A DNA stretch of 64,000 nt from Ixodes scapularis (taxonomy: Eukaryota > Arthropoda > Arachnida > Ixodida > Ixodidae): NCBI RefSeq assembly GCF_016920785.2, contig NW_024609880.1:48508296-48572295 (forward strand). The letters run 5' to 3'. Below, piece after piece: positions 11,925 through 22,832 of the stretch. Both the position numbers and the translations under genes were made by a program. Positions within the stretch are counted from its first letter, which is position 1; each line of letters starts with the position of its first letter. Below the pieces are notes generated by a model. The model searched no databases. It was not told the origin of the DNA and saw nothing but the letters and a program-made list of their open reading frames with translations.

Positions 11925-12650
11925 ATAGACGTTGGCAAGTACGGCCGCTGGGCGTCACCATCTTGCTGCCCGTATGGGTAGATCGTATGATGGTCAAGCG
12001 TTACTGAGCCGTATCTACAGTTTCTAGACTGGCGCCCAAACCAGTGATGCTCTATACTACGTCCGAGAATTCCATTTTTTTTTTTCAGTACAAAAATTTT
12101 CTACTTGAGGTACTTTTTCCCTGGAAATTTTTAAAAATACCCGGCATATTTCTCTACATTTTTTACATTTATTTTGCAGCAGCTGATTTCTGTGGTCATG
12201 CAGGCCACTTTTTGCGCATTTTACCACAACATCCAAGTGAAACCGCACGTTTATAGATAAGAAAATGTTACTGTTCAGTTTATATTTTTATTAACCGAAC
12301 CTTTAGACGCGGCCGCTTCGCTGCATCTAGGCATCGTTCGGACTCCTCTCCTTCACTCCGCGAGTTTCTCACTATCTCTTCTTAAAACGTTTGGACCACA
12401 AAACGTTTTTTAAAAATATTTATTTAGTTCTTCCTAAAGCTTTTCCCGAATTCCCCTCGTTAATCCGTAAAATTCCCTGCAATCGTGTTGAAATTCCCAT
12501 TTATATTTCAACCGAAATTGAGTCCGGAAATTTCCTGAAGAGGAAAAAATTCCCTCCGTGAAACGTCACTGGGCCAAACAAAGCGTTTTTCATCCACGGT
12601 GGCCAGACTAGCTCTCGAAAACATGGCTGCTCGCAAACATCTATAGATAT
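11925..12650. repeat. Dispersed repeat related to 48505-49535
   Basis: GGCAAGTACGGCCGCTG near 11935, CTAGACTGGCGCCCAAACCA near 12025 and CCACGGTGGCCAGACTAGCT near 12595 all recur in the region 48505-49535. Here the internal order is altered and a T-rich segment intervenes. Boundaries are approximate. Confidence 0.5.
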
Positions 12651-12959
12651 CGATTTTCTTGCCGCGATCCAGTTTTGTTTAAGTTTCTTGTTCTGTATAT
12701 TCTAGTGCCATAATTATTTGCTTCAATTGTAGATGTCAAGAACGTGCCAACAGGGGTCTAAGGCGTTGTAGGCACCTTCGCTTTTTGCCTGTCATACCGT
12801 ACCGCAGACGGAAATAAAGAAAAAAAAAGTGTTCTGTAGAAAAATAAACATCCTCAGCACGTGACATCTCTTGAACATCCGCCTCTGTCTGACAAAACAT
12901 AAAAAAACACCAAAACAATTTGTGCCACATTGTGGGGTTTGTTTTTCCGTGAAAACGTT

Positions 12960-12984
12960 GGGGGGGGGGGGGGGGGGGGGGGGG
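12960..12984. repeat. Poly-G tract
   Basis: A run of 25 G within intron 6. Such runs recur in the window, as poly-C at 28921-28940 and 29390-29405 and poly-G at 55119-55134. Confidence 0.95.
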
Positions 12985-13781
12985 TTCGGTATTGACATTC
13001 GTTCGCTGTATCGATCCCCTAATCGCATTCATTTTCTCCCTGCGTGTTCCGCCTTGAAGTGGCAGCGATGGTAACTTGGATTCCTTGGTAACTGACCCTG
13101 TGAAAAGCAACACACTATTTCAAATAGAAAAACGCATATAACATGTCACAATGTTGAGGCTATTCAGTTTAAGATAATGTACGCATAATTGCGGGTTTTA
13201 TCCCTGTTTAGCGGCGATTTAAGTGTCCAGACCGAAGGCCTTTAGTTTAGGGAATCGGCTAACCAGCGCCAACGAAAGTCCTTCGTCATGAATTAATTCA
13301 TGTATTCATTTGTTTATTTTACGTAGTCATGAACAGCTGATGTTTTGGTAATGATGCGCAAACAATGAGGTTACAAATGAGCCAGGAGCAACTTAAAGGC
13401 TAGATCATTTCAAGACGTCAGTATTCGTCTATATTCGCTGCACCACGCTCGCACTCTCATACAAGCGTGTATGCGAGTCATGAGGGTAACTGAGATTATC
13501 AGACGAATAAAAATATTAGAAATTTTATAAAGGCTTTTTAATTGTCCGCGAAGCAGGGGTACAGATATATATATAGTTTCCTAAAATTAAATTAAGCGGA
13601 GCTAGACGTAACTTAATACCGAATTTTTGAGTGTTAAAACTCAACAAAACATGGATGGCTATGTCTGCTCGCTCCTATGGCACGTTTTCTTTAAAATCAG
13701 TCACCCGCTGAAAGAGGAAACAAACGCCTGTTTTTTGCTAAACCCGTGCAAACGCTACGTGTCTCTTTTTTCTCTCTGTAG

Positions 13782-13978
13782 ATCTTGTAGCACGGACAAC
13801 GTCAAAAAGATCGAATGTAAAGTCATAAATGACGAAGCGGGAACGGTGATTGACTGGACGCAAACGGGCGACAGTTACGTCACCTGTTCCAAGGAACAAG
13901 GACTGGAATGCTTGAACGACTACCAGGAACCTGGCAAGAACTGTCACAACTACAAGATTCGCGTCTTCTGTGACTGCC
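13782..13978 (+). CDS. Exon 7: C-terminal part of WxxW domain 3
   Basis: A TTTTTTCTCTCTGTAG acceptor leads into SCSTDNVKKIECKV, YVTCSKEQGLECLNDY and NYKIRVFCDC. These are the second, Cys-containing two thirds of a WxxW domain. The first base completes the Lys codon of exon 6 and the GTAAGT donor at 13979 leaves phase 1. Together exons 6 and 7 give a full-length domain. Confidence 0.85.
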
Positions 13979-14339
13979 GTAAGTCTGGTCTGATGCTTTC
14001 TAGTAAGGTATTTGCAAGTAATATGCATCGTCCCCTCGCCCTCCTCTAAACAGACTCAATTTTGCCGGGTTGTTCAACCACTGACGTGGACAGTCGATGA
14101 GAAGGGAAGATTATCATGGTGGTGGAGTGGGTCGACAAGAGCCCGGCAGGTTCGTCGTTAGTCCAGGGACTAATGAGGGACCTGCCGGGTTTCGAAGCGT
14201 TTTTGGAGACTCTGGTCACCACAGAACATCCCTAATAAACTAAGAGCAATATGTTTTTTTTTTAGAGCGCAGCTCTTAGGCGTCCGTTCCCGACTTGAGC
14301 GGCGTCGCCGTCGCCGTCGGCGTCGGCGTAACCGCGAGT

Positions 14340-14665
14340 AACCCTCGTAACCTTCGTGAGGGTTACGAGGGTTACAAGGTTACTCTCACGAGGGTTACCC
14401 TCGTAACCCTCGTAACCCTCACGAGGGTTACGAGGCTTAGTTACCCTCAAAAGGGTTACCCTCACGAGGGTCACGAGAGTTATGAGAGTTACCCTCACGA
14501 GGGTTATGAGAGTTACCCTCACGAGGGTCACGAGAGTTACCCTCACGAGGGTTACTAGGGTTACCCTCACGAGGGTCACGAGAGTTACCCTCACGAGGGT
14601 CACGAGAGTTACCCTCACGAGGCTTACTAGGGTTACCCTCACGAGAGTCACGATGGTTACCCAGG
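14340..14665. repeat. Minisatellite, GAGGGTTACCCTCAC units
   Basis: Tandem units of about 15-24 bp containing CCCTCACGAGGGT alternate with GTTACGAG or GTCACGAGA. The array creates long repetitive open frames on both strands (Val-Thr-Leu and Arg-Glu-Gly-Asn repeats) that I do not regard as genes. Confidence 0.85.
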
Positions 14666-14877
14666 TCACGTGACCCCCCTCCCAAGGTCACGTGACCCCC
14701 GTTGACGTCATCGCCACTGATGTCATCATCACTGATGACGTCATTAGTAACGTCACCGGCATCCGCATCGTCATCATCATCATCACTGATGACGTCACCA
14801 GTGACGTCATCAGTGACGCCACTGATGACGTTATCAGCATTGTCACGTGACCCCCCGCCACCCGAGGTCACTTGACC

Positions 14878-15584
14878 CAGAGCCTTTTATACTGGGAGAG
14901 TTCGGCGGTTCTTTGATCCAGCCGCCAGTCTGGCAGCACTGATCGAACAGTTTGGCAACTGTGCGCATCCGCCATGATGTGCCTTGCCATCTAGCTTGAT
15001 TGCACCTTTGCATTTAATTGCATTATAATTATAACCTTAAATTGCAAGCTTCACCCTTGTTTGGTGTAAGGCTGGTGGCGGCTGATAAAACCCGTTTGCC
15101 CTACTGACTCGAGCCGGCAGTCGGCTCGCTAGAGTCCATGGAGCGAGAGACGACGATGAAAATGATCGTTCTGTGCTGCGCTCTGCCAGACGTTAGATGA
15201 AAAAGAAATGGGGGGCTGCAGTGCCGTTGGGTGCTCGAACAACGCGAAAAAGGGGTTCAGGATGTACCGGTTCCCGCAAGGAAAAGAAAACCGCGCAAGG
15301 CACAAGATCTGGGAAACCAAGAAGGGCTGACTGGAAGCCGAGTTCTCGATTGTGCGAGGTAAGTTTATGATTAACGTATGATTAACGTAACAAAATGCTT
15401 GATTTTTCGACTTTCTCCTTACGCCAACAAAAGCGCAAACCTACACGCGTATATATCGCATGTCAATGGGGACCCACTCGCCGGGAGGCACATCATGGCG
15501 GAAGCGGCGCCCGCTGAGTCCGCTAGACCTAGCGGGCCGTAAGCCCCTCCCACCCGCCGAACTCTCCCAGTATAAAAGGCTCTG
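14878..15584 (+). mobile_element. P-element-like derivative with THAP exon
   Basis: The termini form a perfect 31-bp inverted repeat (14878-14908 and 15554-15584) starting CAGAGCCTTTTATACTGGGA. They are flanked by a perfect 8-bp direct repeat, ACTTGACC (14870-14877 and 15585-15592), the target-duplication length of P elements. At 707 bp it is too short to encode a transposase, but it retains a THAP-like N-terminal coding exon on the plus strand. Assignment to the P superfamily rests on the 8-bp duplication plus THAP. Confidence 0.78.
15208..15330 (+). pseudogene. Truncated THAP-domain exon
   Basis: ATG opens a 40-codon reading with GGCSAVGCSNNAKKGFRM, then YRFPQGKENRARHKIW, matching the start of the THAP zinc finger (C-x4-C, then the hydrophobic 'Y-R-F-P' and the conserved Trp). 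A TGA at 15328 ends it before the C-x2-H pair. A GTAAGT donor about 30 bp further (15359) resembles the end of a first transposase exon. It lies inside the P-like element. Confidence 0.65.
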
Positions 15585-15981
15585 ACTTGACCCACCCCCA
15601 GTGCCCTTCCCTCCTCCTCAAGAGCTACGCTCTAATTCTGCGTTACAGGGAGTTGTAAACGGCTTTCATTTTTTTACCTACACTGTAGTATTTTGTATAC
15701 AAAGTCAGGAAGAAGGGGTGTGGACACCTACTGAATAGTGTGAACACTTACAAAATACAGTCGATGGTTAGAAAACACTAAAACAAAAAATTATTAACTA
15801 GTCGTTATTATTGACAAAATAAAATAATCGGAACGCCTTTCAGCTGAACAGCGCACGGCTGTTCACCACCACGTTGGTGCACCCCAAACCCAAATTTCAC
15901 CCGATCACTTATCGAAAAGATGTGCCACGAAATGAGGAGTTTGGAAAATCTAATATTATCGCATATATTTCGCATTTACAG

Positions 15982-16205
15982 CCGGCAACGCCACGCCGAC
16001 GTCCGCCACAGGTTATCCAGAGCTGGAAGACACTAGCGCGCCTTCAGGAATGACAAGGGACACCGAGTTTTCGGAGCCTACAGAACCAGAGCCAAGAGAC
16101 CAGGGCGACAGACCAATGTGCGGATGGACCGAATGGATGGACGTCGACGACCCCATGGCATCTACGAGGGATATGGGAGACTTCGAATCCCCGGATGTCC
16201 TAAGG
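15982..16205 (+). CDS. Exon 8: linker plus N-terminal part of WxxW domain 4
   Basis: The CATTTACAG acceptor opens a Thr/Ser/Pro/Glu-rich linker (GNATPTSATGYPELEDTS) leading to MCGWTEWMDVDD and GDFESPDVLR. W-T-E-W is an intact signature. The proposed GTGATG donor at 16206 is weak, but it gives phase 0, which matches exon 9 exactly and places the break near that in domain 3. Confidence 0.78.
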
Positions 16206-16623
16206 GTGATGAATCATTTTACTTTGCCCTGGGGCGTTATCACTTATTCAGGAAAAAAAATTGAGCGACCGAGAGACCCTCTTCAGTTTGTTATCGGCTT
16301 TCGAGGCCCTTCTTTAGACGACTATGTGTGAGAATTACTAAAGACTTCTCATTAAGACTGAAAACTTGGTACAGATTTGCATTGCTTATCACCAGGCAGG
16401 GCCGTACCCAGAAAAAAATTTCGGGGGGGGGGGGGGGTTTTCGGGGACAACGGCGGCCATTTTGTCTTATTTTCGCCTATGAATCATGTGCATCGGTGGC
16501 ATATAATGAAGAGTTATAGCAAACCGAAGAACCGGTCCCGGTTTGGTACCCGGTAGCCGACCGGTGCCACTGCGCGTGCGCAGAGGTGGAGATTAAAATC
16601 GGCTGGCTGCAAGTGCACCGACC

Positions 16624-16700
16624 AGGGCCGTACCCAGAAAAAAATTTCGGGGGGGGTCAGAACCCCCTAATCCCCCCCCCCCTGGTTACGGCCCTGTCAC
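16624..16700. mobile_element. Short palindromic MITE (CAGGGCCGTA ends)
   Basis: CAGGGCCGTACCCAG at the left and GGTTACGGCCCTG at the right bracket G- and C-rich tracts. A related left end with a poly-G tract is at 16396-16440. Confidence 0.6.
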
Positions 16701-17146
16701 CAGGAATAAAAATATGCTCATGTAGCACGTACCGGAGCTATAGTCACGGACATTATCCCCCTGTGGTTAATCAGGTTGCTGCATTAGCCGATAAGAGCGC
16801 CGAGGAACGACTCACAAAGCAAGAAGTGCGAGCAAAAAAAGCCCCCCCCCCCCCTCCCCGTTTCCTAAGTAGCTAGTTAATACACACTCGCGCACGTATC
16901 CTTTGCTGCATAGACCTTACCAATAATCGCCTTATGTGCGCTGCCATCCTTGTCTGCTGGGCTGTGGAACGCCTTCTGAGCATGCGCAGTTGCTCTGCTA
17001 CGTGATATATCAGACGCTGCGCATGCGTCTACAGCTCGGTGGCTCAGCATTTTTAGCCCGGTTGATAAACGCTGGAAAGGTCTATAGATATGAAGTACTT
17101 GCTTCATACGTTCCCCGATTCGGAGCTCATACGTTCACACATTCGG

Positions 17147-17482
17147 AGCTCGTGTCGCAGAAAAGCCAGCGTCGGCATTGTGACAGAAAAATCCTGATTG
17201 GTCGATAGGGTCGTGACGTCAAAACCACATGACCTCACGCGGGAATTTCAAACAACCCACAATGCTCACGTGAAACGTGACGTCACGCGTGGATTGAAAG
17301 CTATCAGAAAATGACATGTAATGCGAATTAAAGGTCGCCGCATGTCTCAAATAATTCCACTTTCTAAAGTTTTTTTTTTTTTTTTCATGAAGGAAGAAAA
17401 TGAAAAAAAATTTAGGCGGGATTTGAACCCATGACCCTTCGGTTGCGAGCCAGACAGGCTACAGACTTGGCCACGCAGGCAC
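17147..17482 (-). mobile_element. tRNA-headed SINE, copy 1
   Basis: On the minus strand a tRNA-like head (TGCGTGGCCAAGTCTGTAGC as A box, GGGTTCAAATCCC as B box) is followed by a T-rich spacer and a body with ACATGCGGCGACCTTTAATT and GACGTCATGACCCTATCG-like sequence. The same head and body occur in plus orientation at 44505-44812. Confidence 0.65.
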
Positions 17483-18327
17483 TTTTTTTTTTTTATAAGT
17501 CATTCCCGGTGAACAGCACACAAGATACACAAAGAGCTCAAAGATTTAGTCCCGGTTAACCTCCTGCAGTCCGAAAAACGTTCTTGCTCGCGCCCTCACG
17601 AGTCCCGTTGCCCGGCCGCAATCAGCCCCTCGCGGGCCAGAAAGCGTGGGAGCCCTAGTTAGCCCCGCTCCTGTCCCCTCCGTTGCCGGGCGCGCCAGTC
17701 CCTGAGTTGTTTTGCCTCCAGTCTATGTTTTATGTGCTGCCATTCCTTTCCTTCGTGGCATTCCTCTCCCGCGGCAATCGAGAGGAGCCACCTCAGCCTT
17801 GACGTGAAGTAGTCCCATGTCGGCCTATGGCGCCGGGGTGATACTCCACCATGGCAGTGCGCGCAAACCAAATGGACGGTAGACCCAGCAGGACAATTGC
17901 TGGGGCTATACGTCCGAATTGTCGGCACCGTCGAGGTGCAAACACTTAAAGGTTAGTCACTCAATTTTAATATCCTGCCCAAATTCCACCCTGAGCTTGT
18001 CCCAGAAGAGGTACGCGTTTGAGCACTCGACGAAGTCGTGTTGTATCGTCACACTCGCGCCACACAGGTCGCGACCAGGCTAGCAGCCACGGTGGCTTGG
18101 TCTTGGAACGAGCGAGGGTCTATATGCCTAGCTATCGCGTTCCACTCTTAAAGGCAAATCTTAAGCGTCCTCCTGTAGTTTTTCCCCGGTACCTTCGACA
18201 AGAATGAAAGGAGCGTGAACATGAAAAGTCATGTCCCCTGGTTTCTCAAGCCCTTGAGGTGACACTTTACATCGACCCTGGATGGGCGAGTGCTGTTACT
18301 GTACCTAGCTCTCCGATACCTTCGCAG
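17483..18327 (+). other. Intron 8, right part
   Basis: After the SINE the sequence contains GC-rich text without a recognisable domain (several 60-110 codon open frames). No repeat boundary or RNA gene can be supported here. Confidence 0.4.
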
Positions 18328-18526
18328 TCAAGGCACGGTAGCTGCGTGCTCCCGAACCTCAAGGACATCGAGTGCCGTGTCAAGTTCACGCACGAAGACT
18401 GGAAACAAAGTGGGCAGAGTTCCCTGTCCTGCGACGTCCGCAACGGGTTCCGCTGCTACAACAAGTTTCAACTGAACTCGCGTTGTTTCGACTACGAAGT
18501 GCGCCTGCTGTGCGCCTGTTCGGAAA
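18328..18526 (+). CDS. Exon 9: C-terminal part of WxxW domain 4
   Basis: The exon follows CTTCGCAG and reads SRHGSCVLPNLKDIECRV, SLSCDVRNGFRCYNKF and DYEVRLLCACSE. It completes WxxW domain 4. It starts in phase 0, matching exon 8, and ends with one base before GTAAGT at 18527. The inserted region before the first Cys is longer than in domain 3. Confidence 0.85.
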
Positions 18527-18850
18527 GTAAGTCCTTTCTCACTGACAAACTTTGGCATTGGCTATTTCTCAAATTGTTCAATGCGGGTAGAAACTAGGGG
18601 AGACGAGGCGATGACGGTTCGCGGGGACGGCAAAGCACCGAGGTCTGGATGGAATCATTAGTGGGTAGACCCAAAACTTGCCGCCTTTGTCTTTCTACCC
18701 ACTCTTCGCGCGGGTTCGAACGCCGAACGAGGTGTTCGGCGTTCGAACGCGCGTTCAGCGTTCGACCAAAGGCAGCGGAACACACCCGCCAATATTATTT
18801 TTAAATAAAATCTTCGCCCTAGAAATAACCACTTTATTAGCGGGTAAGTA

Positions 18851-19140
18851 CAGCGTGTCCCAGGGGAAAAAAAATACAGTGTTTTTCTTCACCGCAAAAA
18901 ATGAACTACGAATCACCGAACACTAAGATTCCGCCCAAATGTTGCGCTATCTGTCCGGACCAGACGCTCAAATTTCAGAACTAACCGCTATCTTATTAAA
19001 AAATTATAAGTGATTTTTTTAAACTTTTAAGGGTAAAATGCGGCACCTTTAGATGGTGTCATCCATATCCATGAAGTTCTGCGCTTCATCGGCTGCCATT
19101 TACCCAGTGATTTTTTTTTTTTATCGCTTAAAACTTGTGA
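18851..19140. mobile_element. Degenerate copy of the mariner-like MITE
   Basis: Beginning CAGCGTGTCC beside TA, it shares TTTTTCTTCACCGCAAAAA, ATTCCGCCCAAA and AATTATAAGTGATTTT with the copy at 8163-8605. The right end is too degenerate to place. Confidence 0.5.
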
Positions 19141-19266
19141 TGTAGTATTAATGGACGAAGAGTGTGTTGGGCTGGTTGAGCATCTACTTGCGGTAATTCT
19201 TATCTACCTTTTGCAAAAAGAAAAAAAAAGTTAGGTTTATATGTATATATTATTTTTTTTCTGCAG

Positions 19267-19323
19267 GCGAGACTACGACGACTGCCAAGCCTCCGTCAAC
19301 CATCGTACAGGAAGAGAAAACAG
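19267..19323 (+). CDS. Exon 10: Thr-rich linker exon
   Basis: A long T-rich tract and CTGCAG precede a 57-bp exon reading ETTTTAKPPSTIVQEEKT, followed by a GTATAA donor. Phase is 1-1. This is the first of the small Thr/Ser/Pro exons that build a mucin-like linker after the fourth WxxW domain. Confidence 0.75.
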
Positions 19324-19419
19324 GTATAAATTGCCATCGCATGAAACTGATGAGCCACGTTACGATAAATGAAGTTGTTCGAGCTGTGCTAATATAGGTT
19401 TTACACTTTATGGTTTCAG

Positions 19420-19464
19420 TGAATACGGAGCCTGAGGGTACCACATCTCCGACCACATCAACAG
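19420..19464 (+). CDS. Exon 11: Thr-rich linker exon
   Basis: The acceptor is TGGTTTCAG and the exon reads VNTEPEGTTSPTTSTG including the split Gly codon. The donor GTACGC is at 19465. It is 45 bp, phase 1-1. The next exon is 11.3 kb away because of the nested transposons at 20755-28250 and the duplication that follows. Confidence 0.75.
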
Positions 19465-19894
19465 GTACGCCCTGCTTTTTCTTTTCTTCAATTGATACGA
19501 TAAACGTTGTGAAGAATTCAAAGGAAATGAGAGAGACGTTACAATTGTCATCAATCAAGGAGAATCAGGCTTCGCAGTTGACACTCCTGTTACAAGAGGA
19601 AATCAGCTAAGTGACCGTCAAACTGGAAAATCAAATCTGGAAGTCCTGAAAACGAATTGAATCGCTCGCAAATGACAATGACAAGAAAAGACACACATTC
19701 GACAAGGATTGGCGCTAACTTCAAACTGATTTTATTGCAATGCAATACATAAATATTATTGATTTAATGCAATATTACAAGTCTAGTTGCTTCATGCGGG
19801 GCCTGTAATAGTTCCCCTGTCCCACGCGCATTTTATTTGTGCCAAAATTCAATCGAGGTAAAAAGGTACTTTTTCTTAAAATTTCTGTTGGAAA

Positions 19895-20170
19895 ACGGTA
19901 TTTTACACTGGCACGTGCGTAATATAAATTCCGGTGAATCTGTAATGTCGACACGGAAATTGTTCAACAAATGGGAGAACAGAAAATGCTCCAAAGGCAG
20001 CAACAGTGTGAACATTTCTGAGTTAATAATAGTAGTACACCCGTAACGTGGATGCTGACGGCGACGCGCCTAATTTGAAATGACAGCTTCTACCCCCAGT
20101 CTGGGCTGTGCTGTTATTGTTGAAACTTGAGTGGTTGGCGCACGCCGAAGGAGATGATTGGCCAGAAATC
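19895..20170. repeat. Dispersed repeat, copy 1
   Basis: TTTTACACTGGCACGTGCGT through AATGACAGCTTCTAC (about 200 bp) recurs with few differences at 31412-31618. Between the two there are short indels and substitutions. The function and class are unknown to me. Confidence 0.75.
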
Positions 20171-20699
20171 GAAGTGGTATTAAACATTTAAAAAAAAAAT
20201 CGCTTAATATTTTATTTTGTTTAATGTAAATATTGTTCCCTGAGATTTCTTTTCTTTACTTTTATACACTTACACGTGGCGCTGACGTCACGTCGCTGTG
20301 GTGGCGCTGCTATCGGCACGGCGCATGCGCCGTGCCCGTACCTTGTGCGGAAACTGCGCGCTTGCCCACACCTCGTCGCGGCTTGTTCGTAAACAGCGCG
20401 TTGGCCTACTGGCGACGTGCGCGACCGAAAGCGTCGCTGTGGTCGGCCTTCCACGATTGGCCGAACCCTGACTATGTCGTCAGGAAAGGAATTATCTTCG
20501 ACGGAAATAAGAGGAATGAAAGAACTTTAATTTTGACGGTGTTGGCAGTGTTGCTTTGTGAGCGCTATGATTTCAGGCTTTCACGTGCTCATTACAAACA
20601 CCATCGAACTTGTTGTTCACAAGGTAATGACGTCACGAAAGGTAACCAAACGAGGGCGCCACCAAAATATCTCGCCGCTAATAGGATGCAGTTTACGAA

Positions 20700-20756
20700 G
20701 CGAAACGAGGAGCACGTGAACCAAAAACACTCGCTGCAAAACCCAGGGATCCTGGG
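20700..20756 (+). mobile_element. Left remnant of a tRNA-derived SINE
   Basis: CTCGCTGCAAAACCCAGGGATCC (shown here as separate words CTCGCTGCAAAACCC and AGGGATCC) matches the stretch before the B box of the intact SINE at 32311-32615. The SINE is cut at its B box by the element at 20755-28250 and resumes at 28251. Confidence 0.6.
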
Positions 20757-21242
20757 CCGGTTTGCTCATCTTGCGGACGCGGCCGCGGCTGCGGCCAAGA
20801 GGGATTTTTCTGTCACGTCACCAACTCCATGGGGACAAGGAAGTACCTAGCGTCCCTGCCTAATGGCGGAGAAATCCGTATCGCTTCAAGCACAAACGCC
20901 TATTTTCGCTCGCAGGAACTGACTGCAGGGACTTTCAACTGAAGTCCAATTGACCGCCCCTTTATACTGGTAAGGTTACGGCCAGGGAGGGTAAATATGA
21001 GCCAAAATAAAGAAAAAAAAACATGCGAGATAAAAGTGGAAGCAGTATATTTATATACCTCCGCCACTGCAGCGACGGCGAGTGAGTAGAGAACGCAAAT
21101 CTTGCTAGTCTACAGTTTTTGATATTTTGGAACCCAGATCTGTCGGGGACTTTGTGTTTCGTGCGAGGGCATCCGTCGTGGTCTGGAGCCCATGCGTCGA
21201 CAACTTGGGCAGCGCCGACCCCGTCCCTGCTGAGGTTCCGCG

Positions 21243-22832
21243 ATGACCGGCAACGGCCGGTCGACGCAGCTGAACTCGCCATTCGCATCGCGGCTGCGGA
21301 GTCGCAGCCGAGCTCTCAATGCCGAAGAACAGCCGGCTTCTCAACTCGGTGCCCTCGCCGGGGCTGCGGATGCGACTCCTGCAGCTCGCGGGACGATGGA
21401 AAGCATGAAGCCCCAAGATACTCATGCACTAGACCACTCAGCCTCGAGTGGCGTCCTCGAGCCCGTGGAGACTGATCTCGAGACATCGAACAGCTTCGCG
21501 GAGCTCTCCGAGGACGCCCGGGACCCCGAGGCTGACCTGACAAGGCTCTGCAACAAAGGGGCTTCACCCGCGACTATCGCGGCACCCCTACATTGTGCGA
21601 AAACACACTCGGAACTTGGATGGGCGTACGTGTGTGGAACGAAGAAGAAGCTCAACAAGAAGCGGATCGGCGCTTCTCAGATTGACACGCGGCCGCCTGT
21701 TAGACGTCGAACGACGCCCATACCAGCCAACGAAATCAAGATCACCCTCAGACCCAACCAAGGACTAGCGCTCGGGCAGGTAGGAAGCATCGAGCTCGGA
21801 ATAGCGATTATTACCGAGGTTGGAAAACCACATATCTGCGGAAAGAACGACTTCACTGTTTACATCAGATACGGCTCCAACATCGTCGTGATCAGCACGG
21901 CGAGAACGGACACCGCCGAGGAAATCAAGAAGATCACAAGACTCCGCTTACGTGGGAGGGTCCACGAGTTCAACACCCACGTCGTCATGGACGGTACCAT
22001 AAAGGGAGTCATCCACGGAATATCGGCAGGCACCAAAGAAGAGGAGCTTATGGAGTTTCTCGACACCAGGAACGACAGTAACAGGATCGTTCAGGCGAGA
22101 ATGATGGGAAGATCAAAGACAGCTCTGCTGACTTTCATTGGAGACAGACTACCCAAGGTAGTCTACGGCATGGGCACGATTATCTCGGTAAATCCGTATG
22201 TCCCCACGAGACAAGTGTGTTACAGCTGCATGAAACCGGGGCACAGGATCGACGTCTGTCCATTTCCAGACGTAAAAGCTTGTCAGAGGTGCGGCAAGAG
22301 GCAGCCTGAAGAAAACCACATGTGCGTCCCCAGATGCGTACTATGCGGGGGAGAACACGTCACCGGGGACAAAGAATGCAAGCAAAAGTACAAGGCGAGG
22401 TTCCAAGCAGGTAGCCACCAGCAAGGAATGAGTCAACGAAAGAAGGGAGAAGAGAGAAAGGAAAGGAAGTGGCAGCCGCCACCCGAGACACGACGCAATG
22501 AAGTCATCCGAAAGAAGTATACAGAAGAGGACTATCCGCAGCTACCAGCCAGCCCGTGGGCAGCAGCGGCAACGATGACGACGGCAACCATGGGAAAAGG
22601 CCCAACTGAAGAAACAAGGAGGCTACGGGCCCATCTTGGAAGGAAAGAAGCTGAGGTGGAGAAGATGAAGGATGAAATGGCCACCATGAGAAACAAAATC
22701 CAGCAACTCAGGAACGCGCTCAAGACGCAAACGGAAAGAAAAAACAGTGAGAAACCGGCATACCGAGCAAAACCGAAACCAAGAGGCGAAACACCGGTAC
22801 CCAAGGTCCGAGTAACGAGGCGCAAGAGATGA
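21243..22832 (+). CDS. LINE ORF1 protein with zinc knuckles
   Basis: This 529-codon ORF is the putative RNA-binding nucleocapsid-like protein of the LINE. An acidic, Ser/Ala-rich N-terminus is followed by a middle region (about residues 165-310) resembling the ORF1 core of other I-type elements. Three CCHC-type knuckles follow at about residues 325-380, the first being CYSCMKPGHRIDVC. The C-terminus is basic with a coiled-coil-like segment (about 455-495). It ends at a TGA that overlaps the ATG of the next small ORF. The +1-related frame is already open from about 22748, so this end is probably a frameshift product. Confidence 0.85.
   Translation: MTGNGRSTQLNSPFASRLRSRSRALNAEEQPASQLGALAGAADATPAARGTMESMKPQDTHALDHSASSGVLEPVETDLETSNSFAELSEDARDPEADLTRLCNKGASPATIAAPLHCAKTHSELGWAYVCGTKKKLNKKRIGASQIDTRPPVRRRTTPIPANEIKITLRPNQGLALGQVGSIELGIAIITEVGKPHICGKNDFTVYIRYGSNIVVISTARTDTAEEIKKITRLRLRGRVHEFNTHVVMDGTIKGVIHGISAGTKEEELMEFLDTRNDSNRIVQARMMGRSKTALLTFIGDRLPKVVYGMGTIISVNPYVPTRQVCYSCMKPGHRIDVCPFPDVKACQRCGKRQPEENHMCVPRCVLCGGEHVTGDKECKQKYKARFQAGSHQQGMSQRKKGEERKERKWQPPPETRRNEVIRKKYTEEDYPQLPASPWAAAATMTTATMGKGPTEETRRLRAHLGRKEAEVEKMKDEMATMRNKIQQLRNALKTQTERKNSEKPAYRAKPKPRGETPVPKVRVTRRKR

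Larger units (their letters stand above)
14264..15673 (+). mobile_element. Conserved-end, variable-core element, copy 2
   Basis: The element begins with the palindrome AGAGCGCAGCTCT and CGTCGCCGTCGGCGTCGGCG. It ends with AGAGCTACGCTCT and GGAGTTGTAAACGGCTTTCA. Its core starts with a minisatellite of 'GAGGGTTACCCTCAC' and 'GAGGGTCACGAGAGTTAC' units (14340-14660), then a GACGTCATCA-rich block (14700-14830). The P-like element at 14878-15584 is inserted in it. Confidence 0.72.

Noticed and set aside
14262..14871. Long open frames on both strands with Val-Thr-Leu or Arg-Glu-Gly-Asn repeats
   Set aside because: They are direct products of the minisatellite and the GACGTCATCA block, open on both strands because the unit length and composition lack stops.
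20233..20850. 205-codon open frame on the plus strand
   Set aside because: It crosses the SINE remnant and the left end of the inverted-repeat element and has no domain.
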